Below, piece by piece: positions 1-9,802 of a stretch of 64,000 bases of DNA; the first letter of the stretch is position 1, and each line of letters starts with the position of its first letter. Where the stretch lies: NCBI GenBank assembly GCA_024234815.1, contig JACKNO010000004.1:186001-250000 (forward strand), read 5' to 3'. Source of the DNA: Pseudomonadales bacterium (GTDB taxonomy: Bacteria; Pseudomonadota; Gammaproteobacteria; Pseudomonadales; Halieaceae). A program made the position numbers and the translations under genes. The notes under the pieces are model-generated. The model searched no databases. It was given only the letters and a program-made list of their open reading frames with translations, and was not told the DNA's origin.

Positions 1-890
1 ATTCCGGCATGATGTACTTGGCGGACGGTTGTACACGTTGGCCAGTACCGGCACCTGCCGATCGCGTCAAAGTCCTCCAGTGTAAAACTGGTGCCGGCAC
101 GCGACGGGCGAAGAACGATCAGGTGAATAGCGGCATTAATTCAGAACCGCCCAGGGCCACACAGACGCTGGCATTCAGAGACTGGTCTGAAGGATGTCAC
201 CGGGTTCACGTCGTCCCCATACCAGCTGGACTATGCGGCGACCGGCGGCGGCTGCCAGCTGGGCAATCACGAAGTCCATGGCGGCACCGACAGGCACCGG
301 TGGTGACATGCCCAGGACCTCACGAGTGCCGTCATGGTGGAGGCGGTACCCTCACGTTACAGGTGCCGGGGAGACTCCTGCTCGGGACTTCCCACTCGTC
401 CAGCGGCAGCTTGCGGCGATCAGGTCAGGGCCCAGCGGAAGAGCACCGGTGCCTTGCGCTATGGCCTCGCCGCCTGAATTGCCAATAGTGGCTCGGCAGA
501 CAATAGATGGCTGGGGAATATTCATGCTGGTCGCCCATCAACAAGCCGGGGTGGTGCTTGTCGCAGCCCCAGCAGGATAGCGCCGTCAATCAGTTAGCAG
601 CGCAATGGTTCCTCGGTCTCCATCGCGAGAATTGCGGTACAGCAACATGGTGGAGGGTACGTACCCTTCCCGGAAGCGACATGGCGAACATTCACGGGAA
701 GCCTCCGCCTGCCACACCGCGCTTGACCGCCTCCGCGCGCTGCCGCAGGTGGGCGCGACAGGCGTTCATATCACTCCTCAGGTGTTGACGATGCCGATCA
801 CTGGGCGTCCTCGGAACTCCTCCGGCCGTAGCCGGCCTGCAAGGGCGTGGCCATTCTGTTCGGTAGAACCGGGATCGCCACCGAATTAGC
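1..890 (-). pseudogene. Decayed IlvD/Edd-family dehydratase (sugar-acid or dihydroxy-acid dehydratase), cut by window start
   Basis: No open frame survives, but the minus strand read across frames gives ordered landmarks of the IlvD/Edd dehydratases: RGRPVIGIVNT near 800-835, DMNACRAHLRQRAEAVKRGV at about 710-770, LAMETEE near 620-635, a DKHHPGLLMG-like stretch near 540-560 (family DKTTPGLLMG) and PVLANV near 35-50. The order and spacing fit roughly the first two thirds of a 570-600 residue protein; the rest lies outside the window. Several frameshifts and stops break it, so it cannot make an enzyme. Intact members use an Fe-S cluster to dehydrate sugar acids or dihydroxy acids. The sub-family resembles aldonate dehydratases more than biosynthetic IlvD, but this is uncertain. 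Confidence 0.7.
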
Positions 891-1069
891 AGCAGCTGCG
901 GTTGTTCAGGCCGCACGGCATTGGCGATCCTGTTTGTTTCGATCAGGTCGGGTGTGATCTTCTCGACCGTGTTGACACCCATCAACGCCATGGCGGCGCG
1001 CTAATACTACCAGCATAGACCAGTCAAACGCGGGAGACTGTCGGCTTGCCGGCAGTGCCGAGACCAGGC

Positions 1070-2209
1070 CCTTTCATTTGGCTGTCCCATTCAACCAATT
1101 GTAATTGGTGTCTCTGGAGTAACCCATAAACAATCTGCCCGTCTTCCGAATTCGGGTGTGCGAGAAGTCGTATACCAGCCGTGGGCATTTTCTGTCCTCA
1201 ACACTGAATAGCACCATTGAATTTGGACCTGGGAACCTTCGGGCGTGGGCGGAGCACATCGCGCTTTGCTCCAAATGGCTCGCTATAGATCATGCTTCAG
1301 GTAAGCACTGAAAACAGACATCATATCGTTACTGAAATATTTCACTTGAACTGCTGATGTCCGACGACCAGTTGCCGTCGCCGCCAAACGACCACGCTTA
1401 TCAAGTATATCGGCGAATGCAACGCGACGGTGACAAGGTTTTACAAGGGCGTCCTCTGCCAATTCCGCAACCATAGACATACACGTCGTCATCTGCAACG
1501 ACTGCGGCGCTGCCAAATCCGTACTCGCCCTCTTCGGAAAAACAAGGTCGGGTATGATTCAACATAATGGTTGAACCGGTCGCTCGGGGAAACACAGTAA
1601 GTCTTTCAAACTGCGATGGAATGACCCATGAGAAAAATTCAGAAAGGGCCGGCTTCGACCAGTACTTTGCGATAAAGACGTAGGCCGGAGCCTTTGTTCT
1701 CGTCCACGATCATCGTTCCCGGCCAGATATGCCACCAGTGCGCAAGGCGGTCCTCCTGCCGACAGTATTCACAACGCCATGGCTCGCATTGAATGCCGCT
1801 CAACTTCGGTAAGTGGAAAAAAAGCTGGCAGTGCGCCCACTGTCGACCTGCTCCGAAAGCCCGCTAATATGCCATCCCCGGCGTCGATGTCGTAAGTCAC
1901 CGAGTAGACAATGAATTGCTGAGCATCAGGGGGGTGTTTCGGAGTTCGGGAATTCCAGCAGAGATATCCCACAAATAACCACTGGGATTTGCCCACGGAA
2001 AAGGTCGCTGAACCCATCAACGCTGAAGAATAAGAGAGTTTTGTCTATCGCACCGATATCGCGAACCGAGCGAACGACGAGTTCTCTGTTCGTGCCTGAG
2101 TGGCACCTCGTAACTGAGTGGCAACATTGTTTTCGCCTCCAGTTCCGCTTCCACCTCCGCCTGAACCGCAACTTAAGATGAAACAACATATAGAAAAAGG
2201 AGGGCGCAA
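1070..2209 (-). pseudogene. Decayed lipoprotein with DUF4185-like fold
   Basis: Minus-strand remnant in several frames. Its 5' end encodes a short hydrophobic stretch ending in a lipobox-like ILSC (Cys codon at 2168-2170), followed by a Gly/Ser-rich linker, as in exported lipoproteins. After it come DGFSATFSVGKSQWLF-like, FFPLTEVE, EYGFGSAAVVADDDVYVYGC and, near the end, NSEDGQIVY followed by a WDSQM-like tail. This order matches my memory of DUF4185-type beta-propeller/glycosidase-like proteins. The start (TTG at 2209) is a guess. Frameshifts occur near 1450, 1860-1990 and 2050, so the gene is dead. The family assignment is moderate; the pseudogene status is clearer. Confidence 0.5.
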
Positions 2210-2559
2210 GTGGTGATCAATGGCGGAAGAGTGAATCGTAGTTGTACAAAACCAATCGGTCTGTTTTGGTCGGTGATCCCGATTTTCCTTATGATTTCCT
2301 CAGTTCCTGGTAGCGCTATGGCGAGCCGTCTGAATCAACGGTATCTGGTGACGGTGAAGGCCGCACAGGATCAAGGTGTTGACCAACGGACTAAAAAAGC
2401 TGGAAGTCGAGCGCGGTTTTGCCAGTAAACCAGACGACCGGGGTTAGAAACTATAAAATTTGATTGGGGTAACGGTTGACCTGGGTGGCGATAGAGCCAG
2501 GGTGTCACCTGGTCAGTGGTGTCGGTTACCTCATCGGCTGGCTGGCGTGAGCGGGAACC
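2210..2559. other. Spacer between two pseudogenes, no recognised gene
   Basis: A 72-codon open frame on the plus strand (2210-2428) has one hydrophobic stretch but no recognisable family, and it sits between two decayed genes. It may be the remnant of a leader or of a third gene. I see no promoter, repeat or RNA that I can support. Confidence 0.4.
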
Positions 2560-4444
2560 GAATGTGAATGCGGATTTTCGCTGCTGGAGATTGTATCGAT
2601 CAGACCCAGCGACGCGTTATAGAACGCAGCCCGGAGAGTCGTCAAGCCAGTCGATAGATATTTGCTGTAAGAACTACTGATGGCGGCAGACCGCGAAACC
2701 GGTATTATCCCAAGACCAAGCCTGTTGATGCTGTCTGGCCCCGTGCTTGAAGTCACCGACGACACGGTGACAAAGTGTATCGTCGAGTTGCAGGCGCTCT
2801 CGGTACTGGCTCTCGCGATTCCCGGGTTATCAAGGCGATACTAGCTCGGATTCCGCCTGGTTTTGCCGCCAATGCCGCTTACCCCGGAGCAAGCGTCGCG
2901 GAACCAGGATATCGCCCGTGGAATGAGACGGATTGTTTCGTTGCGGCTGTTTGTGTGCCGATACTTGTTTATGGCATTACTGGGTTTTAGCAGTTCCGCG
3001 TGGTTGACTGGAGGCAGGAATCACCCTGATGTTCTGAGCTTGTTCCTGGCCTCGAGCAACAATCCGGTATCGCCGTTCGCGCACAGCGAATATGGTGACG
3101 ATCTGCGGGAAGCCGCCAGTGATGGCATATCAGCAGAACTCATATTACGCGCTCGCCAAGTAACCCGTCGCGCCTGCCGGTGACCGCTCATCCTCATTTC
3201 CGATTCAAGGACAGAACAAAAGGATATCAAGGAAGTCGGTCGTCTGCTGGGCGTCACCTACGTCAGGCGGTGTCCGCAGGGAGGATCAAAGTGTCCGTGG
3301 CGATACCAGTTAATTGACTGCCACTGGCATGCATCTCTGGTCCGGCGTCTATCAACGTGAACGGCGACATTTTTGATCTGAATGAGATCGCCAGCATCGT
3401 AAACCAGATCGATGATCTTGGCCAGTAACACTGCCTGACAGTTCACCTGTGGCCAGGATAATGGCCGTACGTCATACCATAATTTTGGGGCCTGACCTGT
3501 TACCTCAAGGTATACAGATGTAATCCGCTTCTTTTGAACGGCCCTTTCCCGACTACTTTGACGCGGCTATCGCCCTGGATATCGGATTGTGCCGATGCGT
3601 GGGCCTGCCAAGGGGGCATTGTGCTATATACGTGCAGAGGCCTGGATGGCCTGCATTCCGGCGACAGTTTATCGTGCATTGCTTCCTGGCGTTGGAGATT
3701 GAGCGAGGACATACCCTGGCCGCAGCCGCTGGCTGGGCTTAACTCTTGTGGTCGCCAGGCTGTGGGCGGAAGGCATAACCGGAACTCATAAGGCAGTCAC
3801 CGTGGTCAATGATGCCGGGTGTTGTCTGTCTACGCCCTGCATCTGTCGCCCTGATGAATTTGGAAGGTGCTGCTGACGAGGTCTTCATACCGGCTTTCCT
3901 CGATCCGTTCGGCAGCATACCGATCATTATTCGTGCCGGTTTCCTATTACGGGAAAATCGGGTATTGGATGCCGCCGCAATGTTGGAGATCAGCTTAATG
4001 CAGGACAGGGACGGGTACGCGCCCAATTTTCATTCGGCCGCCCTGAATATAATGATCGGCAGGCTTGACGCCGCGCAAGAGCGGATACAGAAAGCCAGGG
4101 AAGTGGCACATGCGGATGACCTGAGTCTTGACGCATTGGAGTGGGTGATCAATTACCGTCGTGGCGGGAGCCTGCCGCCCGTCTGGGAAACACTGGAAAG
4201 GATGCAGACGGAGCGACTGAGCTTTTTCGAGCAAAGGGACAGGTTTGTCGAGTGGGAGGATGAAAGGGTGATCGTAGCCGCATTCGATCTTGGCATCAAG
4301 CAGCGACATCCCGAAATGCGAGCGATTCTCCACGGGCCTAAACCGCCGGAATTGCCTGAACTGGAGTGGCGTCGGATGAAGGACATCACGGGCGTCACCC
4401 GGTTCCAGGCGGGCCTGCAGGAGCGCCGGGGTGACGTTTATTGA
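2560..4444 (+). pseudogene. Decayed CadC-like winged-helix / TolB-like / TPR regulator
   Basis: Reading across frames shows the parts of a transmembrane regulator in order: the end of an OmpR/CadC-type winged helix (DDTVTKCIVEL near 2757-2790, then GTGSRDSRVIK), a hydrophobic segment near 2950-3000, and the TolB-like domain (DGISAELIL at 3121 and KDIKEVGRLLGVTYV near 3219-3265). A degenerate DIFDLNEIASIV block follows near 3365-3400, then a TPR-like C-terminal part. Only the last about 210 codons (3809-4444) remain open. Stops and frameshifts interrupt everything upstream. The intact regulator at 5670-7652 has the same TolB/TPR layout, so this may be a lost relative. The N-terminal boundary is approximate. 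Confidence 0.65.
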
Positions 4445-4520
4445 CGTAGCCTGACAGAGTGCAGGTCAGCCCGTGGCCCTGTTTCTACAGGCGCGGTGCT
4501 GCCGGCGGCCCCCGGCTACA

Positions 4521-4829
4521 CTAGTTGGCGTTCAACCCGCCAGAGCGAGCCTTGGTGTTTCGCAATTCTTCCTGTGCAATTGCCTGGGCGCGGTCGCGCT
4601 GTGCCTGGGTGGTACAGGTTTTCTTGGAAAGACGGGTTCCCGTGACGGGTTCGCGCTTGCAAATGATGCCCTGGTCCTGCTGCTCTTCAGTCAGTACCGG
4701 CAGGCCCTCGGCATCTGTCTTGTTTTCCATTTTCGTCAGTTTTGTTTCCTGCGTGGTGGAACATGCCGTGCCGGCAAGTACCAGCACCATAAGCGGCAGG
4801 GCCAGAAGTTTGTTGATTGGGTAACGCAT
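4521..4829 (-). CDS. Small predicted lipoprotein
   Basis: 102 residues. The start at 4829 places a basic N-terminus (MRYPINK), a hydrophobic core and a lipobox-like LAGTAC directly in order, so I prefer it to longer frames with no signal sequence. The mature part is hydrophilic, with a short motif CKREPVTGTRLSKKTC that I have seen in small uncharacterised gammaproteobacterial envelope proteins. Likely anchored in the outer or inner membrane by a lipidated Cys about 23 residues in. Function unknown. It sits alone, convergent with the decayed regulator upstream. Confidence 0.65.
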   Translation of the reverse strand: MRYPINKLLALPLMVLVLAGTACSTTQETKLTKMENKTDAEGLPVLTEEQQDQGIICKREPVTGTRLSKKTCTTQAQRDRAQAIAQEELRNTKARSGGLNAN

Positions 4830-5218
4830 GAGTCTGATATCCCGGTTCTGATGAGTGATGTGATGATACGCCAGCGATCTGCCTGTTGCGATGCGGGTGC
4901 GTCGAGGGCTCTGCCGCCAAAAAGAATGAACGAGACCCTGGCAGAATACCAGTAGCCGTGGATCATTAGCGCAGCAGCCAGCGGACATTCTAGCCGCCCC
5001 ACTGTATTTTTGTCGAGTCCCGGGACCGCGCTGGACCCACCTTCAAATAGCGCTTACCGGCAAATCCTCGGCCTCGCTGCCCGCAGCGCTGTACTCAACG
5101 GATGATTCGGCGGGGCGTCGATAGCCAATTCGGAGCCGCTCCGGTGCCTGGGTTAGGGCCAGCAGCCGCTGCGCATGCCCCGCAGGACATGCGCCGTGGC
5201 CACGGCCCGGATTGGCGC
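4830..5218. other. Intergenic, nothing recognised
   Basis: About 390 bases between two minus-strand genes. It should hold the promoter of the lipoprotein gene at 4829. I could not identify a convincing -10/-35 pair, hairpin or RNA gene. Confidence 0.4.
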
Positions 5219-5437
5219 TTAGCCCGCCTTTTGCAGTGTATGAACAGCGGATGTCGTAAGTGCCTGGCCGCCTATACCCCAGCTGCCGCTTTCCACCTCG
5301 TTGATCGTTACCCAGGTGACTCCGCGCAGCGCCTCACCCTCGACACTTACCATGGCATCGGTAACGCGCTCGATGATGTCCTGCTTCTGCTCAGCCGTGA
5401 ATACGTCTTTTATAGCGTGCACTTGAATTAATGGCAT
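5219..5437 (-). CDS. 4-oxalocrotonate tautomerase-family enzyme
   Basis: 72 residues, the usual size of single-domain tautomerases. I chose the second of two close ATGs (5437) because an AGAAGGA ribosome site lies about 8 bases upstream and because this start gives MPLIQVH: after Met removal Pro1 is the family's catalytic base. The body (AEQKQDIIERVTDAM, then VTWVTINEV) fits the beta-alpha-beta fold, which acts as an oligomer in the cytoplasm on enol/keto substrates, often from aromatic breakdown. No linked aromatic meta-cleavage genes lie beside it, so the substrate is unknown. Confidence 0.8.
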   Translation of the reverse strand: MPLIQVHAIKDVFTAEQKQDIIERVTDAMVSVEGEALRGVTWVTINEVESGSWGIGGQALTTSAVHTLQKAG

Positions 5438-5669
5438 GGTCATTTTCCTTCTGTCTTGTGGTTGATGGTTTGTCGGGGTCGGGTCGGAGTTGCCCGGTGC
5501 CTCACCCGATGAGCCTACTGTAGAGCGCGGTAGTGGTTGCCAGCGTTTGAACGAGCGTTGTAATTGCAATCGGGACGTCGCGGAATCACTACCTCGCTGG
5601 GGTATACTGGCTGCCGAGCTGGCGCCGTAACCGTGGCTGCGGCGACCCCAAAAAGGCGTTTCGGGTGCT

Positions 5670-7652
5670 ATGACAGGCGACATCAGTACATTGCAGTTGG
5701 ACTTGCGCGCGGAGCCGTCCTTGTACAGAGACGGCCAGGCCCTGGTGTTGCCGGCATCGCGCAAAACCCGCGCGCTGCTTGTCTACCTTGCGCTGAACCG
5801 CAGGCCGCATCGCCGAGTGGCACTGTGCGAGCTGTTGTTCAGCCGCACTGACGACCCCCGCGCGGCCCTGCGCTGGTCGTTGACCAGATTGCGCGCGCTG
5901 CTGGGCGACGCGCTGCTTACCAGCCGGGATACCGTACAGTTATGCGACGGGTCCGCGGGGGTCGAACTGGATCTTGTACAATTGCGCCACCTGCTGGCCG
6001 AAGACGCGCCGCACCGGCTGCAGCTTCTGCATGAATTCGAATCTTCCATGGACGGGGATTACCTGCCGGGTATCGATGTGAGTTCGGCACCGGAGTTCGA
6101 ATTGTGGCTCGAATCAGAGCGCGCTGAGCTGCGCGGCCTGCATGGTCAGCTTCTGGCGCAGTTGCAGCGTCTTTCAATAAATGATCCCGCCGCGGCCCTG
6201 CACTATGCTCGCAAGCGGCTTTTGCTCAATGTTACCGATATCCCCGCCAGCCTGGATGTACTGGCGCTGTTATTGGAGCAGGAGGGATTGGAGCCTGCGC
6301 GGCAGGCTTTTGAACAATGCCGGCAGCGTCTGCAGTCAGCTCGCATAGATGATTCAGCGCTATTGCGGGGATGGCACGCGCTGAGCCGGGCGCGGCCAGC
6401 GACAAGCCGTATTGCCGAAACGCTGCCAGCGCCCGGGCTGGCTGTGAAAAACATGCTGCAGGTGCCCGGCAGGCCATCGCTTGCGGTGCTGCCATTCCTG
6501 GATATTGGCGTGGGCCCTGACGACGTGCTCGGTCGGGGGCTGACCGCGGATCTTATCAGCAGGCTGTCCCGGCTTGGGGGCTTGTTTGTCATTGCTAGAG
6601 CGTCCTCAACCCGCTTCGTCGAGGGTGAGCACAGCCACGTCGAAATCGGTCAACTGCTGGGGGTGCGGTACCTTATCCAGGGTACGATCCAGCGGCTGCA
6701 AAAACGCCTGCGGCTGACGGTTGAGCTGATCGATGCCACCCAGTCCAGGGCGGTGTGGGTCGAGACTTTCGAACACTCCCGCGATGATCTCTTTCTGCTG
6801 CAGGACGAATTGGCCAATGCCATCGTCTCCGCGGTAGAGCCGGCCATAGAACGCGCCGAGTACGAACTGGCCCGACTCAAGCCACCTGCAAATCTCAATG
6901 CCTGGGAGAACTACCATATGGCATTGTGGCACAGCTTTCGTTTTACATCGGCGGATACCGAGACGGCCCGCTTTTACCTGCAGCGCGCCCTCAAGCTCGA
7001 CCCCCAATTCAGCCGCGCCCATGCCGCCCTCTCCCTTACCCACTTTTCACGCGCGTTTCTCGACAGCGGGCACAACATAGATAAGGAAATACAGCGCGCA
7101 CTTGAATCCGCGGAGCACAGCGTGGGCCTCGACCCTCGCGATGCCATGGGACACTGGTCCCTGGGCAGGGCCCAGTTCCTGCACAAGCAGCATGACCTGG
7201 CACTGGTGTCGCTGGATCGCGCCCTGGTCACCAACCCCAACTACGCCCAGGGACACTACGCCAGGGGCTTTGTCAGTGTTCACAGCGGTATCGCCACCGA
7301 GGCGATACCGGAGCTCGAAATCGCCCAGCGCCTGAGTCCGTTCGATCCCTTGCTGTTCGCCATTATATCCAGCCGCGCCTTGTCCCTTGCCATGCAGGAC
7401 AAGTATGAGGAGGCCGCGGATTGCGCAGTGCGCGCAACCCTGGAGGCCAACGCCCACTTCCACATTCACGCTGTCGCCGCCGCCTGCCTGCAGCTGGCCG
7501 ACAGGCCCGGGGAGGCCAGGCGCCACGCGGGTGTTGTCCTGAAGCGTCACCCGGGATATTCTCGGGCGATCTTCTTTCGCAGTTTTCCCTATAAATACCC
7601 GGAGCAGCAGCAGCGTATGTCGAGCGCATTGAAGAATGCCGGCCTGCCTTGA
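5670..7652 (+). CDS. SARP-like winged-helix / TolB-like / TPR regulator
   Basis: 660 residues. Residues about 5-95 look like the OmpR/SARP winged helix (LVYLALN, RALLGD), and 110-240 like a bacterial transcriptional-activation (BTAD) helical repeat. Residues about 275-390 match the TolB-like domain shared with CadC- and adenylate-cyclase-type proteins (SLAVLPFLDIG, GLTADLISRLSRL, IGQLLGVRYLIQGTIQR). The rest is TPR repeats. No membrane segment is evident, so it should be a cytoplasmic DNA-binding regulator sensing through TolB/TPR contacts. Its own ribosome site is weak. It stands alone, with no obvious target among its neighbours. Confidence 0.75.
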   Translation: MTGDISTLQLDLRAEPSLYRDGQALVLPASRKTRALLVYLALNRRPHRRVALCELLFSRTDDPRAALRWSLTRLRALLGDALLTSRDTVQLCDGSAGVELDLVQLRHLLAEDAPHRLQLLHEFESSMDGDYLPGIDVSSAPEFELWLESERAELRGLHGQLLAQLQRLSINDPAAALHYARKRLLLNVTDIPASLDVLALLLEQEGLEPARQAFEQCRQRLQSARIDDSALLRGWHALSRARPATSRIAETLPAPGLAVKNMLQVPGRPSLAVLPFLDIGVGPDDVLGRGLTADLISRLSRLGGLFVIARASSTRFVEGEHSHVEIGQLLGVRYLIQGTIQRLQKRLRLTVELIDATQSRAVWVETFEHSRDDLFLLQDELANAIVSAVEPAIERAEYELARLKPPANLNAWENYHMALWHSFRFTSADTETARFYLQRALKLDPQFSRAHAALSLTHFSRAFLDSGHNIDKEIQRALESAEHSVGLDPRDAMGHWSLGRAQFLHKQHDLALVSLDRALVTNPNYAQGHYARGFVSVHSGIATEAIPELEIAQRLSPFDPLLFAIISSRALSLAMQDKYEEAADCAVRATLEANAHFHIHAVAAACLQLADRPGEARRHAGVVLKRHPGYSRAIFFRSFPYKYPEQQQRMSSALKNAGLP

Positions 7653-7766
7653 ACAGGGTGGAGAAAAGCCCATAATGACCGATACATATGTCGGGAACGC
7701 TGGCGACGTTAAATTTTTCGCGGCGCAGGGAAGTTTGAATTTTCCCTGGTTGCAGGGAGAGTTGGC

Positions 7767-8234
7767 ATGAGCGGTTCAGAGAAGGACGCCAGGTATTTCC
7801 GCAGGCATTATCCCGGAATGCAGAAAGACGGCGATGCCGGGCGCGGCGAGGTTGCTTTTATCGTTGCCTGGCTGCTGGTGCTTGTCGCCCGCGGTGACGG
7901 CCACGTTTCGCAACTGGAGGTCGATACGATCATCGGCCTGGTGGCGGATCACTTCAATTTGCAGAACGCCCGGGCCCTGGAGCGGGTCAAGGATGCGATG
8001 CAGGAAAGCGCCAGCGATCCGGGCCTTCCCCTGTTCATGCAGGAGCGGGTTTCGGAGCTGAGTACGGACGAGAAGCAGGAAATCCTCATCATGCTGCTGC
8101 AGGTGGCCAGGGCTGACGGCATACAGAACGCGGGGGAAATACGCGCGATCAATCTCGCGGCGAAAGTGATCGATCTGCCGCCGGCACAGGTGCATGAGGC
8201 TTACCAGACGTACTTTTCCCGCGAACTGGGCTGA
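7767..8234 (+). CDS. TerB-like (tellurite-resistance-type) protein
   Basis: 155 residues, all helical. Two repeats with acidic metal-site-like motifs, ARGDGHVSQLE near residue 45 and ARADGIQNAGE near residue 118, are the hallmark of the TerB/DjlA-N fold (PF05099 type). Such proteins bind divalent cations and are linked to envelope stress, but a real role in tellurite resistance is unproven for single copies like this one. Its 3' end overlaps the convergent serine-hydrolase gene by 86 bases. Confidence 0.75.
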   Translation: MSGSEKDARYFRRHYPGMQKDGDAGRGEVAFIVAWLLVLVARGDGHVSQLEVDTIIGLVADHFNLQNARALERVKDAMQESASDPGLPLFMQERVSELSTDEKQEILIMLLQVARADGIQNAGEIRAINLAAKVIDLPPAQVHEAYQTYFSRELG

Positions 8235-9675
8235 AAGCCTTGAGCACCTCCCGGGTGAGATCCCACTGGTCGAATCCCTGGTCGCCATAGTCCAGGCCGC
8301 GTCTCACGATAACCACATCGTATGAGGGCACCACGATCACGTACTGACCGCGATTTCCCGCGGTGGAGTAGGCGTCCCGGGGCACATCGCTTCTGTCGTC
8401 CGGAACCAGCCACCACTGGGCGCCGTAGAAATTTCCCCGCTCCCGGGTAGCCGGCGCGGGGGTGCGCACGAACCGGATCCATTCGCTGGACACCAGTCTC
8501 TGGCCATTCCAGGTGCCGTCCTGCAGGTACAGTAAGCCGAAGCGCGCCAGATCGCGGGCATTGGTGTAAACCTGGCTGGAAAAAATGAAATCCCCGAAGC
8601 GGTCCGTGCCCACCAGTGTATTGCGCATGCCTATCCTGTCGAACAGGGCTGTGCGGGGAAACGCCTGGTAATGCGCGGGTGAACCGAGGGCTTTTTTCAT
8701 TGCGTAAACCGCCAGCAGGGTGTCGTAGTTTTCGTAGTCCCAATAGCTGCCCGGGCGCCTGACCAGGCCGCGATCGCGCATGCCCACGGCGGAACTGGCG
8801 CCGGCCCAGTACGCGAGCCCCGATCCGGTGGCGTACTCCATTCCGAAACTGTCGACGGGGTACAGCCCGGACGACATGTTGAGTACATGGCGCAGGCTTA
8901 TCTCCCGGCGCGGATCCTCTGCGGGCGCCAGCAGGTCCGGACCCCAGTCGATATCCAGCGGCGCATCCAGCTCCAGCTTGCCGGAGTCCACCAACATACC
9001 GATCAATGTAACGGCAATGCTCTTGGCGGTGGACCAGGTGCGGGTGCGTGTCGTGTAATCGATACCGTCCGCGTAGCGTTCGAGTACGATATCGCCCTTG
9101 TACAGAACGATAAGACTCAGCGTATCCTGTTCCGGGGTGTCCCGCTCGAAGGCCCAGTCAGAGGCGGCGGCCAGGGCCTTTGCGTCAACCGAGCCCGCGT
9201 GCGGAGGCTCAGTCGACACCAGGTCGCCATCCGGCCACGGCGTGCTGGCGGCGTCCAGGTCCGGGTACGGTAAGTCGATCAGGGGGAGGGTGTCGATGTC
9301 ATCCAGGGTCTGGTCCGGGGCGATCACCACGCAACCGATACCCTCCCGATAAACGGCGCTGACCGGCGTACCTGAACTTTTACCGCCTACCGTGACGGCA
9401 CGGCGTTTTTCATCGACGCGGTATTGCCCGCCGGCCGCGTTGCCCACAGTGCCGCCGAAGCGATGCGAGCGCAGGTAGGCCAGTTCCTGGTCAAATACCT
9501 GCTGCATGGAACGCCCGGAGGTGAACAGGCCGTTGCACTGGAGCATGGCCTGTACGCCGTTGCGGACCAGTTTCCGATTCTGTTTGAAGTAATCAAAGGT
9601 TTCCGCCTGCTCCGCGGTGGCGGTATTGCCGATCAAAAGCGGGATGAGGCAACTAACGAGGATTCGTGTTTTCAT
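8149..9675 (-). CDS. Exported beta-lactamase-family serine hydrolase
   Basis: 508 residues with a clear signal peptide (MKTRILVSCLIPLLIGNTATA). The start at 9675 was chosen because it begins this signal; the longer frame has no support. The class C beta-lactamase/esterase fold (PF00144) is shown by the nucleophile motif STAKS, a YENYD stretch in place of the usual YxN, and a late STAGNRGQY that fits the third active-site strand. It probably acts in the periplasm on esters or peptides, perhaps 6-aminohexanoate-dimer or ester hydrolysis. The C-terminal 29 codons overlap the convergent TerB-like gene. It is divergent from the peptidase at 9803. Confidence 0.8.
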   Translation of the reverse strand: MKTRILVSCLIPLLIGNTATAEQAETFDYFKQNRKLVRNGVQAMLQCNGLFTSGRSMQQVFDQELAYLRSHRFGGTVGNAAGGQYRVDEKRRAVTVGGKSSGTPVSAVYREGIGCVVIAPDQTLDDIDTLPLIDLPYPDLDAASTPWPDGDLVSTEPPHAGSVDAKALAAASDWAFERDTPEQDTLSLIVLYKGDIVLERYADGIDYTTRTRTWSTAKSIAVTLIGMLVDSGKLELDAPLDIDWGPDLLAPAEDPRREISLRHVLNMSSGLYPVDSFGMEYATGSGLAYWAGASSAVGMRDRGLVRRPGSYWDYENYDTLLAVYAMKKALGSPAHYQAFPRTALFDRIGMRNTLVGTDRFGDFIFSSQVYTNARDLARFGLLYLQDGTWNGQRLVSSEWIRFVRTPAPATRERGNFYGAQWWLVPDDRSDVPRDAYSTAGNRGQYVIVVPSYDVVIVRRGLDYGDQGFDQWDLTREVLKAFSPVRGKSTSGKPHAPVPAADRSLSPRD

Positions 9676-9802
9676 GGCACTGCACTGCTTGTGGGGAATC
9701 CGCCTATAGTAGCCGAATTCGACAAGCCGGTCGGTTTTCGAAGAAAATGGCAGCCGCCGCGACTGCCTGATGTCGCGCGCCACAACCTTTCAGGGAGAAT
9801 CT

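Noticed and set aside
692..991. Small gene starting with GVNTVEKITPDLI
   Set aside because: Not recognised, and most of it runs over the dehydratase pseudogene in a broken frame; could be the tail of a lost neighbour.
3809..4444. An intact 211-residue protein gene
   Set aside because: It is the open tail of the decayed TolB/TPR regulator; it starts inside the TPR region and has no ribosome site.
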